The translations under genes and the position numbers were made by a program. A model generated the notes under the pieces. That model did no database searches, was not told the origin of the DNA, and worked only from the letters and a program-made list of their open reading frames with translations. Shown here piece after piece: positions 8,290 through 16,623 of a stretch of 64,000 nt of DNA (positions within the stretch are counted from its first letter, which is position 1; each line of letters opens with the position of its first letter). This DNA comes from Rhodocyclales bacterium (GTDB lineage Bacteria; Pseudomonadota; Gammaproteobacteria; Burkholderiales; Rhodocyclaceae), in contig JACRPA010000005.1 in NCBI GenBank assembly GCA_016214145.1, forward strand, positions 124,001 to 188,000, read 5' to 3'.

Positions 8290-8958
8290 TCAGTTGCCGA
8301 CGCATATCGTATAGACCTTCGCATCGTCGGCGGGGGTCAACGCCACGTAGGCGGCCGAGGTGGAGCAGAGGTTTTCGCAGAGGACCCGCACCGTGCCCGT
8401 GGTCGTGTTGCCGTCGTCGATGGTGGTGTCGATTTGGCGGGCGAAACGGCCCTGGATGTTGGACGAGCAGATGAAGAAGTTGGCGGCCCAGGGCGTGGCG
8501 CCGGTGAAGACGGCGTCGCCGGTCACCCCGATGCGGCCGCCGTCGGCGTTCTTCGGCACGTATTCGTCGCCCAGGCTGAGGTCGCCCACGGTCGTGGTGC
8601 CCGTCGCCAGGCCGGCCAGGCGGACATGCTGCCAGAACAGCGCCGATTCGTCCGTCGTGGTAGTCGTGTTCCAAGTGCCGTTGATGCGGCCGTTGGCCAG
8701 GCCGGCGGCAGGTGTCGTGGCGACGGTGCCGCCGTTGACATGGCTCGCAACTGCCGAGTCGTCGCCGGGCAGGGCGCGGTACTTGTCCTGGTAGGCGTAG
8801 ACGAAAGTGGAAATGTTCCGGAAATCGTTCGCCAGGTTCTTCACTTTCGCGCTATTGACCAGTTCCTGTCCCTTCAACACGCCGCCGAGCAAGAGGCCGA
8901 TAATCACCAGCACGATGGCGATTTCGACCAGGGTGAAGCCCATCTGTTTTTGTCTCAC
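8290..8958 (-). CDS. Type IV prepilin-like protein
   Basis: A 222-residue prepilin. The leader MRQKQMG ends at the prepilin-peptidase site before FTLVEIAIVLVIIGLLLGG, with the conserved Glu at +5. The rest is a globular domain with Cys residues near the C-terminus (CENLC, TICVGN). The GTG at 8958 is preferred because GGGAG stands 7 bp upstream; ATG at residue 6 would leave no leader. The gene is separated from the MSHA-type cluster by the cyclase and kinase genes. It could be the major or a minor pilin. Confidence 0.85.
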   Translation of the reverse strand: MRQKQMGFTLVEIAIVLVIIGLLLGGVLKGQELVNSAKVKNLANDFRNISTFVYAYQDKYRALPGDDSAVASHVNGGTVATTPAAGLANGRINGTWNTTTTTDESALFWQHVRLAGLATGTTTVGDLSLGDEYVPKNADGGRIGVTGDAVFTGATPWAANFFICSSNIQGRFARQIDTTIDDGNTTTGTVRVLCENLCSTSAAYVALTPADDAKVYTICVGN

Positions 8959-9090
8959 GGTATTCTCCCGAGTTATGGCATTACGCCCCTAATCAAGCAA
9001 TAAGAATGCCAATAGCCATTCAGTGCATTTTCCGGCGCAAACAGTGAAAATTTCACGGAATGCTGTCGGCCTTTCGACAATACTGTCGCC

Positions 9091-10833
9091 ATGTCGTCAA
9101 AACCCGCCGTGACCGGCACAACCTCGACCTTTGCCCACCTGACGCACAGCCAGCGCCGCTGGGTATTGCTGGGCCTGCTGGGCCTGCTGCATTTGCTGCT
9201 GCTGCAGGGCATCGCCAGCGGCGTCGGCCGCACCTTGCTGGTGGTGCATATCGGCCTGTTCATCCTCTGGCAGCCGTTCGTTCGGGCCGAACATCGCCTG
9301 AGCGGGCTGCAGCTTGCGGTCATTGCCGTCCTGGTCGCCGCCGCCGCTTACTCGGCGAGCGGCTGGATGATGATCCTGTGGGTGATGGCGCTGGCCGGGA
9401 TCATCGGCGGAAAGGTGTTCTTTTTTTCCGGCCGCTGGTCAAAGGTTTTTTACCTCCTCGTCCTGACCTACCTGATCAGCATGCTGCTGGTGGTCCTGGT
9501 GCCGCAGGTGCTGCCCGGCCCGTTCGTGCTGCCCGGCGAATACCTGTTCCTGGCCAAGTATGTGCTGCCCGCGCTGCTGCCCGTGATGGCCCTCCTGCCG
9601 GTCGAGCCGGAGGCCGAAGGCGAGGCGGAGGTGGTCGACTTTGTCTACAGCGCCTTCATCTTCCTCCTGCTGGCGGTGCTGGTGCTGGGCAGCATCTCGG
9701 CCATGCTGCTGACCCGGCAAGGCTATATCGAATCCCTCATCGCCACGATCGTCGTCATCACGGCAATCCTGCTGCTGATGGCCTGGGCCTGGAACCCGCG
9801 ACTCGGCTTTGCCGGGCTCGGCATGTTCTTTTCCCGCTACCTGCTGTCGCTCGGCTTGCCCTTCGAGCGCTGGCTGCATGAACTGGCCGACACCATGCAG
9901 CGGGAAGACCAGCCGGAGAAGTTTCTCGCCCAGTCGCTGGAGGGCATGACCCGCCTGCCGTGGGTGAACGGCTGCGAATGGCGTGCCGAGGGCAGCGAGA
10001 GCGGGTCGGGCCGGCGCGAGGGTCAGCGCAGCGAGTTCCAGCATGGCCTGCTGACGCTTGCCATCTTCACCCAGCAGCCCCTCAGCCCGGCGCTGACCTG
10101 GCATTTCGACCTGCTGGCGCAATTGCTCGGCGAATTCTACGAAGCCAAGCTGCGTGCCCAGGAGCTGCAGCAGCTCAGTTACGTCAAGGCCATCCACCAG
10201 ACCGGCGCGCGCCTGACCCACGACGTGAAGAACCTCCTGCAATCGCTCAATGCCCTGTGCCTGGCCGCATCGAGCGAGGGCGAGACGCTGTCGCCGCAAT
10301 ACCAGGCCCTGCTGCGGCGCCAGTTGCCCGTCATCGCCCAGCGGCTGCAGCAGACCCTGGGCAAGCTCCGGCGTCCCGAACTGGAGGGTGCGCAATTCGT
10401 TCCTGCTGGTCCGTGGTGGGCGGGATTGCAGGCCCGCTACGCCCAGGCCGGCGTGAGCTTCTCGCCCGAGAGGATCGAGAGCGAACAAACGATTCCCGTC
10501 ACTCTGTTCAGCAGCGCGGCGGAAAACCTGCTGGAGAATGCACTGGCCAAGAGGCAGGAAACGCCGGCCTTGCAGATCCGCGTGGCGTTCAGTCTCAAGG
10601 AGGGCCCGGTGCTGACGGTCAGCGATGACGGTCCGGCGATTCCGGCCGAAGTGATGGAGAGCCTGTTCCGCGCCCCCGTCGTTTCGCGGGTGGGCCTGGG
10701 CATCGGCCTCTACCAGGCGGCCCGGCATGCCGAGTTTTACGGCTACGAACTGAAGGTCGTCAGCAACGAGACGGGACGGGTCTGCTTCGAGTTGAGCCAA
10801 CTGCCCGAGGAGGACGAGCCGGGCGATCTGTAG
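9091..10833 (+). CDS. Multi-pass membrane sensor histidine kinase
   Basis: A 580-residue protein. Seven to nine hydrophobic segments fill residues 25-260. A cytoplasmic region leads to an H-box-like GARLTHDVKNLLQSL (about 365-385), then the ATPase with N-box (SSAAENLLENALAK), G1 (VSDDGPAIP) and G2 (GLGIGLYQAARH). No response regulator is adjacent; the pilus-cluster regulator at 25.8-27.3 kb is the nearest candidate partner on functional grounds. It is divergent from the prepilin gene. Its UAG stop is part of the GTAGG head of a REP element. Confidence 0.82.
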   Translation: MSSKPAVTGTTSTFAHLTHSQRRWVLLGLLGLLHLLLLQGIASGVGRTLLVVHIGLFILWQPFVRAEHRLSGLQLAVIAVLVAAAAYSASGWMMILWVMALAGIIGGKVFFFSGRWSKVFYLLVLTYLISMLLVVLVPQVLPGPFVLPGEYLFLAKYVLPALLPVMALLPVEPEAEGEAEVVDFVYSAFIFLLLAVLVLGSISAMLLTRQGYIESLIATIVVITAILLLMAWAWNPRLGFAGLGMFFSRYLLSLGLPFERWLHELADTMQREDQPEKFLAQSLEGMTRLPWVNGCEWRAEGSESGSGRREGQRSEFQHGLLTLAIFTQQPLSPALTWHFDLLAQLLGEFYEAKLRAQELQQLSYVKAIHQTGARLTHDVKNLLQSLNALCLAASSEGETLSPQYQALLRRQLPVIAQRLQQTLGKLRRPELEGAQFVPAGPWWAGLQARYAQAGVSFSPERIESEQTIPVTLFSSAAENLLENALAKRQETPALQIRVAFSLKEGPVLTVSDDGPAIPAEVMESLFRAPVVSRVGLGIGLYQAARHAEFYGYELKVVSNETGRVCFELSQLPEEDEPGDL

Positions 10834-10935
10834 GTCGGGCTTCAGCCCGACTTGGGCGATTGGCTTCCGTTGTCCCGCAGGGATTTCCTTCGGTCATCGG
10901 CCTTCAGGCCGAAGTCGGGCTAAAGCCCGACCTAC
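10830..10935. repeat. REP pair A (GTAGGTCGG type, heads outward)
   Basis: GTAGGTCGG...CCGAC at 10830-10851 and its inverse at 10914-10935, each with an internal hairpin, separated by 62 bp containing a further GGCCTTCAGGCC hairpin. A partial third CCGACCTAC follows at 10940-10947. Both convergent neighbours stop at a UAG inside a GTAGG box. Confidence 0.85.
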
Positions 10936-10943
10936 ACTCCGAC

Positions 10944-12230
10944 CTACGCTGCCGCCCCGTCCGATCTCCTGCCGATCAGGCGGTGCACTTCCGTTTCGCC
11001 CTTGCCCTTGAGATAGATCGTCTGCGGCTCGTGGAAGTCGAAGCGCTCCTTCAGACGGCGCCAGGTGGTGGTGTCCACCTGGATCATGCCGGGCACGCCC
11101 TCCGAGGTGATGCGGCTGGCGATGTTCACCGTGTCTCCCCACAGGTCGTAGATGAACTTCTTCTTGCCGACCACGCCGGCCACCACCGGGCCGGTGCCGA
11201 TGCCGATGCGCACCTCCAGGTGGGCGTCGTTCACCGTGAAATCGCGCCGCAGCAGCTCCCGCATGGCCAGGGCCATGTCGGCGATGGCGTCCGAGTAGTC
11301 CTCCTCGCCGTCGTTGAGGCCGCCCGCCACCATGTAGGCATCGCCGATCGTCTTGATCTTTTCCAGGCCGTATTTCTCCGCCATCTCGTCGAAGGAGGAG
11401 AAGATGCGGTTCAGCATGGCGAACACCTGCGTCGGCGCCATGCCTTCCGCGACCTGGGTGAAGTTGACGATGTCGGCGAACATCACCGTCACGTCGGCGA
11501 AGCCGTCGGCGATGGTCTGGTTGCTGTTCTTCAGGCGTTCCGCCACCGCGCCGGGCAGGATGTTGAGCAGCAGGCGCTCGGAGCGCTCCTGCTCGATCTG
11601 CAGCATGCGGTGGGCTTCCGTCAGCCGCTCCTGCGCCTTCTGCTTTTCGAGGGTGGCGAAGCGCAGCAGCAGGAAAACGATGGTCGACACCGCGGCGAAA
11701 TTCAGGGCGAAGAAGACCACCGCCGTCTTGATCGGGATCTGCTGCTTGGTCTGAATTTCCATGGAAGCCAGGTGGAAGTCGAAAAAGCCCGACAGGGCCA
11801 GCAGGAAAAGATAGGCGGCGAACCAGGCGAAAGATTCACGCGCCCCCATGAAGAGGATGGCGCCGACCGGCGCCAGCAGGCCCCAGATGGTGATGCCGCT
11901 TGCGGTGATGAAGTTGCCGATGCTCCATTGCACGACAAAGGGGAAGAAGAGGAACAGCGCCAGCTGGCTCAGGCGGAAGAACTCGAAATTTCCCAGCCTG
12001 ATGTAGATCGCCAGGTTGGTCGCCAGCAGGATCTGGAAGGCGAAGGGCAGCGTCGAGGACAGCTGCGGGCCGAGGCTCCAGTAGATGACGAGCCACAGCA
12101 TCGAGGCGACGCTGGCCAGGCCGGTGGCGAACATCAGCAGCGACTTGTTCAGCCGCAGCTCTTCGCTGTCGCTGGGGTCGATGCCGGCAGTGCGCAGCCG
12201 GTCGAGGAGGCCGTTCGAGCCACCGGTCAT
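10944..12230 (-). CDS. Membrane class III adenylyl cyclase
   Basis: A 428-residue protein: about six membrane helices (30-190), a short helical linker (LLLNILPGAVAERL, 221-234), and a catalytic domain (245-420). Metal-binding aspartates are D253 (FADIVNFT) and D297 (KTIGDAYM). The purine-selecting pair is K293 and D362 (YDLWGDTVN), the ATP-type combination, and the transition-state Asn and Arg are N369 and R373. It should make cAMP. The ATG at 12230 has GGAG 8 bp upstream. It lies downstream of the pilus cluster on the same strand, so a link to pilus control is possible. Confidence 0.88.
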   Translation of the reverse strand: MTGGSNGLLDRLRTAGIDPSDSEELRLNKSLLMFATGLASVASMLWLVIYWSLGPQLSSTLPFAFQILLATNLAIYIRLGNFEFFRLSQLALFLFFPFVVQWSIGNFITASGITIWGLLAPVGAILFMGARESFAWFAAYLFLLALSGFFDFHLASMEIQTKQQIPIKTAVVFFALNFAAVSTIVFLLLRFATLEKQKAQERLTEAHRMLQIEQERSERLLLNILPGAVAERLKNSNQTIADGFADVTVMFADIVNFTQVAEGMAPTQVFAMLNRIFSSFDEMAEKYGLEKIKTIGDAYMVAGGLNDGEEDYSDAIADMALAMRELLRRDFTVNDAHLEVRIGIGTGPVVAGVVGKKKFIYDLWGDTVNIASRITSEGVPGMIQVDTTTWRRLKERFDFHEPQTIYLKGKGETEVHRLIGRRSDGAAA

Positions 12231-12342
12231 GCGGGTCTCCGAATGGGTTTTGCGGGGAACATCCCCGTTCTTTGATTGGAGTTTCGCAGGATTATGACGC
12301 GCTGGCAAGAATGGCGGCATAGCCCATTCGGGTGATGGCCGC

Positions 12343-13041
12343 TCAGGGCAGCTTGCCGGTGGTGATCATGCGGTTCATGAGGACGGTGGGCGGAACCCAG
12401 GTTACGAGGTCGTCGAATCCGGCATCGGAGGTTCTGCTCACGAGAGTGTCGTCGCTGTCCGTGTTTTCCAGTTCGTTGGCATCGGTTGGGGCGGGGTTGG
12501 TGCCGCCGCTCAGGTTGAAGGCACCGGCGCCGTTCGCGCCGTGCGACAAGACGACCGCGGGCACGTTGCCGGCGATGGTTGCCGCGCAGGCGCTGTCGGC
12601 GCAGACGGTAAGATTGCCGGCGCTGGCCAGCGTGAAGCCGGCGGTGCTGTTCGAGAAGGCCGCCGTGACGCGGTAGCGAAAGCGATTGTTCCAGGCATCG
12701 TTGCGGCCGAGGCCGAGATCGGCCCAGGGGAGGCGGCCTTCCTGGATTCCGCCGGTGCAGGCGCCGGCAGTGCGGTTTTCGAGGCCGTCGTCATCCGTGT
12801 CCGGGCAGGGCAGATAGGGCTTCCCGTCCCCCGCGGCATGGCTTGCCGCATAACCCAGGAGCGCCTCGCGGATGTCCGCCAGCGCTTTTTCCGTTTCCTG
12901 CCGCGCCCGGATGTCCTGTTGCGCGGAGAGCGGAATCACCAGGCTGGCGATGAGAAGCGCGACAATCACCAGCACCACCGCCATTTCGGTGAGGGTGAAA
13001 CCGCGCGCTGAAGTCAGTCTCCGCAGTACGGCGGGATTCAT
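12343..13041 (-). CDS. Minor prepilin of the MSHA-type cluster
   Basis: A 232-residue prepilin with the cleavage region SARG/FTLTEMAVVLVIVALLI (Glu at +5) and a scaffold (REALLGYA, PYLPCPD, GRLPWADLGL) shared with the upstream lectin-bearing protein, so the two are related. The start overlaps the upstream stop (ATGA), which points to translational coupling. It is the last pilus gene of the run; the cyclase gene starts 112 bp further on. Confidence 0.85.
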   Translation of the reverse strand: MNPAVLRRLTSARGFTLTEMAVVLVIVALLIASLVIPLSAQQDIRARQETEKALADIREALLGYAASHAAGDGKPYLPCPDTDDDGLENRTAGACTGGIQEGRLPWADLGLGRNDAWNNRFRYRVTAAFSNSTAGFTLASAGNLTVCADSACAATIAGNVPAVVLSHGANGAGAFNLSGGTNPAPTDANELENTDSDDTLVSRTSDAGFDDLVTWVPPTVLMNRMITTGKLP

Positions 13042-15521
13042 GGCAGCCATGTGGTGAAGAAGTCGTTGATGGTCACTTCCTGGTCGGAGGTGCGCTGCGA
13101 GCCGGTGAAGCCGAGCTGGACCGTCTGCAGCGCCGGACGATAGCACATGTTGTCCGTGCCGCAGGCCTGTCCCGACGGGCAGGCGCCGCCGCTGCAGGCC
13201 GCCACGGCGACATCGTACAGGAGTGCCGTGTCGCTCAGGGTCGTGGCATACGTCGGGTAGAGCAGGCTCATCGGGCGGGTGGTGTTCTTCAGGGCGGCGA
13301 TCTGGTCGATGAGGGAGGCGTCGCCCTCGATCCAGACTTCGGTGCGCATGCTGGTGTTGCTGAGTTCGGCGGCGAGATTGACGTTTCGCGTTGGCGTGAC
13401 TTCGACGCGGACGTGGTAGAGCTTGCTGTCGAATGAGCTGTCGGGATAGCCGCGCAGGTTGATGAACTTGATGCCCGATTCGGTGGCCGGGTCGGCATGG
13501 CTGCGCGGTGGAGGGCGCGGGCCGGGAGGTGCGGTGGGGAAGCCATGAACGTTGTCATCGTCGTTCGGTCGTGTCACGCCATCGGCTCCGGCGACCTCGT
13601 GACCCCAGTACACGATGGCGGCGTGGCTGTTGAAGGCTCCTGAGCAGGCGGTGCCACAGGGATCGTTGCGCCCGGGATTGCCGAGGGTGAGGCTTGCGAA
13701 CTCGCTGAAGCCGGTGTTGCGGCTCTGGTCGAACTCGATGCCTATCTTGGGGAAGTCGATTATCGGCGTGGTGCCGTTGTTGCCCGAATAAGCGAGATGG
13801 CTGCCCGCCGCGCCGCAGGACAGGAAGCTGTTCTTCATGGCGTCGGCGATGGCGAAGACGAAGCCGTTGCCGCCCACGCTGGTGCCGACTTTCTTGAACT
13901 GGAAGCGGTAGTAGGCGCGCACCCCGCTGCCGAGCGTCCTGACCTCCGACACCCAGGCGCAGCCGAACAGCGCGTCAGCGCCGGCGCCGAAGCCGGTGGT
14001 GACGTCCTGCTTGCCCAGCGTCAGCGTGCGCGTGGCGGCATCGTAGGCGACGATTTGGCCGAAGCCCTGGGCTGTCAGCACGGGCGATTCGACGGTGGTG
14101 AAGCTGGCGCCGACGGGGATGCAGCGGGCGATGTCCTGCTCGGGCGCCTGCAGCGGGGCGCGGTCGAGCAGGGTGGGACCGCCGACGCTGCCGAAGGTGG
14201 TGCCGGGGGCGGTGAAGCTTGCCAGGTTGCTGCCTTCAAGATAGTTGGAGGGGGCGTTTTTCTGCGCCGTCGTGACGCGTTGCTGCCCGGCGCTGCGCTG
14301 GCCGGGGAAGAGCAGGACGCCGGCGCAGTTCGCGTCGCCGTTGACCGTGAAATTTCCCGCGTTTGGCTTGGCGAGGAAGAGCATTTCGCTGTAGTGGCTG
14401 TAATAGCCGAGCGGATTCTGGCTGTCGTCGTAGCAGGCATGGGACGGAATGCGGCCGGCGCTCTTGTCGGCGGGCGGGGTGAAGCCGCCGATCGCCGCGG
14501 GGGTGAAGCCGCCGGCGACGATCTGGTCGCGCAGGCAGAAGGTCATGCGGTCGAGCATCGCGTTGATGTCGGTGCGGAAATAGGCCGACTTGCGGATTGC
14601 CGCAAACAGCGTGTCGCCGGTGATGGCCAGGCCGGCGTCATTGGCGACGAGGTCGCAGTCGCCGCCCTGGCAGGCGTTGGGCAGGAAATTGCCGCCCGAA
14701 GCGAATGCCTTGCCCTGCAGCGAGAGCGCCTTGGGCGTGGTCGGGTCGGTGACGGCGCTGGCCTTGTTCGTTCCCGCCAGGTAGTTGGTGACGCCGCCGA
14801 GCGCCGCCGCCGTGGCGGGATCGAGGTAGTTGGCGACATCGTAATTGCCGCCGCAGCGCGCCACGTCGTCCCCTCCCACAGGGGCGCGATCCTGCCCCGG
14901 CAGCGGCGGCCCCGCCGAGAAAATCACCGCCACCGGGCGCTCGTGGGCGCCGGCCAGCGCTGAGACCAGGGCCGCGCTGCCGTTGGCGACGACGACATCG
15001 AGGTGGCTGAGGGTGTCCCAGTTCATCGGTGAAACCCTCAGCTCGCGCTGGTGGCTGCCGGACACGGCGTACCACAGGCATTCCCCATGGCCGTCGCGCA
15101 GCGGCTCGAGGCCGAGCGTGCGCCAGGGCAGCCGGCCGATCACGGTCGAATTGAGCGCATTGCCGGCGAAGTTGGCGGCGTCGCAGCCTTCGGCGACGCA
15201 GCCCGCGTTGTTGTTGCGCGTGGTCCCCAGATCCGGCAGCGGCAGGTAGCCGTAGACCCGGCCGGGCTGGCCTTGCGCGAGCTGCTGTTCGCGGTATTGC
15301 ATCGCGTAGCCGATCAGCGCTTCCCGGGCCTGCGCCAGCGCCTCCTGGTTTTGTTGCGTGCGGCGCGTGTCGATGCTCTCGGGGGACAGGCCACGGACGA
15401 AATAAAAAAGCCCGCCCATGATCAGCAGGATCATGAAGATCAGGAGGGCGGCGCCGCGCTGGCGAAGCAATGAACCTCGGTGTCGCCGTCCTGCCGGGAC
15501 TGACTTTTCCCCCGTGCTCAT
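13038..15521 (-). CDS. Large pilin-like protein with L-type lectin domain
   Basis: An 827-residue protein. One N-terminal membrane helix (RGAALLIFMILLIMGGLFYFV, 22-42) is followed by the scaffold seen in the downstream prepilin (REALIGYA, YLPLPD, GRLPWRTLGLE). The C-terminal ~300 residues carry the strand order of legume/L-type lectins: GNGFVFAIADA (~551), GIEFDQ (~594), NSHAAIVYWG (~633) and VQLGFTG (~803). A pilus-tip adhesin role is likely, comparable in position to MshQ. Its first residues (GEKSVPAGRR) are encoded by a dispersed 26-nt hairpin element, so the native start is uncertain. Confidence 0.68.
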   Translation of the reverse strand: MSTGEKSVPAGRRHRGSLLRQRGAALLIFMILLIMGGLFYFVRGLSPESIDTRRTQQNQEALAQAREALIGYAMQYREQQLAQGQPGRVYGYLPLPDLGTTRNNNAGCVAEGCDAANFAGNALNSTVIGRLPWRTLGLEPLRDGHGECLWYAVSGSHQRELRVSPMNWDTLSHLDVVVANGSAALVSALAGAHERPVAVIFSAGPPLPGQDRAPVGGDDVARCGGNYDVANYLDPATAAALGGVTNYLAGTNKASAVTDPTTPKALSLQGKAFASGGNFLPNACQGGDCDLVANDAGLAITGDTLFAAIRKSAYFRTDINAMLDRMTFCLRDQIVAGGFTPAAIGGFTPPADKSAGRIPSHACYDDSQNPLGYYSHYSEMLFLAKPNAGNFTVNGDANCAGVLLFPGQRSAGQQRVTTAQKNAPSNYLEGSNLASFTAPGTTFGSVGGPTLLDRAPLQAPEQDIARCIPVGASFTTVESPVLTAQGFGQIVAYDAATRTLTLGKQDVTTGFGAGADALFGCAWVSEVRTLGSGVRAYYRFQFKKVGTSVGGNGFVFAIADAMKNSFLSCGAAGSHLAYSGNNGTTPIIDFPKIGIEFDQSRNTGFSEFASLTLGNPGRNDPCGTACSGAFNSHAAIVYWGHEVAGADGVTRPNDDDNVHGFPTAPPGPRPPPRSHADPATESGIKFINLRGYPDSSFDSKLYHVRVEVTPTRNVNLAAELSNTSMRTEVWIEGDASLIDQIAALKNTTRPMSLLYPTYATTLSDTALLYDVAVAACSGGACPSGQACGTDNMCYRPALQTVQLGFTGSQRTSDQEVTINDFFTTWLP
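15483..15508 (-). repeat. AAAAGTCAGTC hairpin element, copy 1 (in coding sequence)
   Basis: On the minus strand it reads AAAAGTCAGTC...ACGGCGA and lies inside codons 5-13 of the lectin-bearing gene. It matches the best intergenic copy (59733-59758) with about three mismatches. Confidence 0.7.
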
Positions 15522-15549
15522 GACGTGACAGGAAGCTGGCGGCTGAGGC

Positions 15550-16002
15550 CTACTTTGCCTTGGCACTTTCGCGCTTGACGGTGATGCGCCCCTCGCCCAC
15601 GCCGCTGGACGTCTCGCGCGTGGCGCGGTTGATGGCTTCGCCGACCTTGAGCGTGGCGGGCGCCTCTTCGCCGGCGGTGACGACGGTCCTGCCGGGATTC
15701 GCACGGTCGACGTCGACGCGAACGCCGGTGGCGGCATTCTTCTCTTCCTGGGGCGTGTTGTTGATCCAGGTCGTCGTCCTGCCGCCGCTGCGCTGGACGA
15801 CGCCGGTGACGGTGAGCGTGGCGCCCTCGATGACCTGCTGGGTTTCCTGGATGTTGAGCAGGCGCTGGCGCTCCAGCGCGGCGCGGCGCTCCGGCGTGAA
15901 GAAGAGGCGGCCGAGTTCCTCGGCGGCGGCAGGATGGGGGGCGGCCAGGCCGATGAGCAGCAGGGCGGCGGCCAGTCGGACGGTTGGCGTCAGGCGGAGC
16001 AT
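15550..16002 (-). CDS. mshK: MshK-like periplasmic pilus assembly protein
   Basis: A 150-residue protein with a signal peptide (ends near PAAAEE, about residue 27) and a small domain of the type found in MshK/GspB-like proteins (LLNIQETQQVIEGATLTVTGVVQRSGG..TTWINN). Such proteins hold a short beta fold that helps connect the secretin and inner-membrane subcomplexes. Its ATG overlaps the mshJ stop (TGATG). The assignment rests on position after mshI-mshJ and on the fold-like pattern. Confidence 0.65.
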   Translation of the reverse strand: MLRLTPTVRLAAALLLIGLAAPHPAAAEELGRLFFTPERRAALERQRLLNIQETQQVIEGATLTVTGVVQRSGGRTTTWINNTPQEEKNAATGVRVDVDRANPGRTVVTAGEEAPATLKVGEAINRATRETSSGVGEGRITVKRESAKAK

Positions 16003-16622
16003 CAGGCGCCCTTCCTTTCGCGGATGGTGATCCAGTCGATGGTGCAGTCGGCGCTCAACTGCGGCGCGACGCTGCCGCGCTCGCTCGGGACCCTGGGCAG
16101 GCGCGACACGTCGCACTTGCGCACGCGAAGATAGGCCTTGGCCGTCGAGCGCAGGTCGGCGAGGAAGTTGAGGAGGTCGTCCTCGTGCAGCAGCTTCATC
16201 TGCACTTGCATCGGGCTGGCGAGGTATTCGAAGTTGGCGCTTCTGCCCGGCACGGTGACGGCATCCGCCAGTTGCTGCGGCGCGATTTCGTATTGGATGT
16301 CGAACAGCTTGCGCGCCTGCTTGATCTGGCGGATCTGCTCGACCCAGTCGAGGCGCTGCTCCTCGCCGAAGATGCCGCGGGCGGAAAGCTCGTTGAAGCG
16401 GGCGATCTTCTGCTTTATCTCCAGTTCCTCATCGCGCGCCAGGTTGAGCCGGCGCTGGCTTTCGCCGCGCTTTGCCAGCGCCGCCTTGTTGTTCTTCTCT
16501 TCCGCCTGTTTCATCTGTATCGAGGCGTAGACGGCCGCGGCGCCGGTGGCGATCATGAGCAGCGCTGCCGCCAGGCTGAGGCGGATGCGGCGAAAGTCAT
16601 CCTGGGTAAAGGTTGCGGCCAT
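16002..16622 (-). CDS. mshJ: MshJ/PilO-like inner-membrane assembly protein
   Basis: A 206-residue protein with one N-terminal helix (LSLAAALLMIATGAAAVYASI), a charged coiled-coil stretch (~38-80), and a small C-terminal alpha/beta domain. This bitopic layout is shared by PilO, GspM and MshJ, which form the alignment complex with PilM/N-like partners. It starts one base after mshI ends and overlaps mshK by one base. Confidence 0.72.
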   Translation of the reverse strand: MAATFTQDDFRRIRLSLAAALLMIATGAAAVYASIQMKQAEEKNNKAALAKRGESQRRLNLARDEELEIKQKIARFNELSARGIFGEEQRLDWVEQIRQIKQARKLFDIQYEIAPQQLADAVTVPGRSANFEYLASPMQVQMKLLHEDDLLNFLADLRSTAKAYLRVRKCDVSRLPRVPSERGSVAPQLSADCTIDWITIRERKGA

Positions 16623-16623
16623 G

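Noticed and set aside
9060-9881. Alternative plus-strand protein overlapping the membrane kinase gene
   Set aside because: An Arg/Pro/Ala-rich out-of-frame translation; the 9091 frame has clear membrane helices and kinase motifs.
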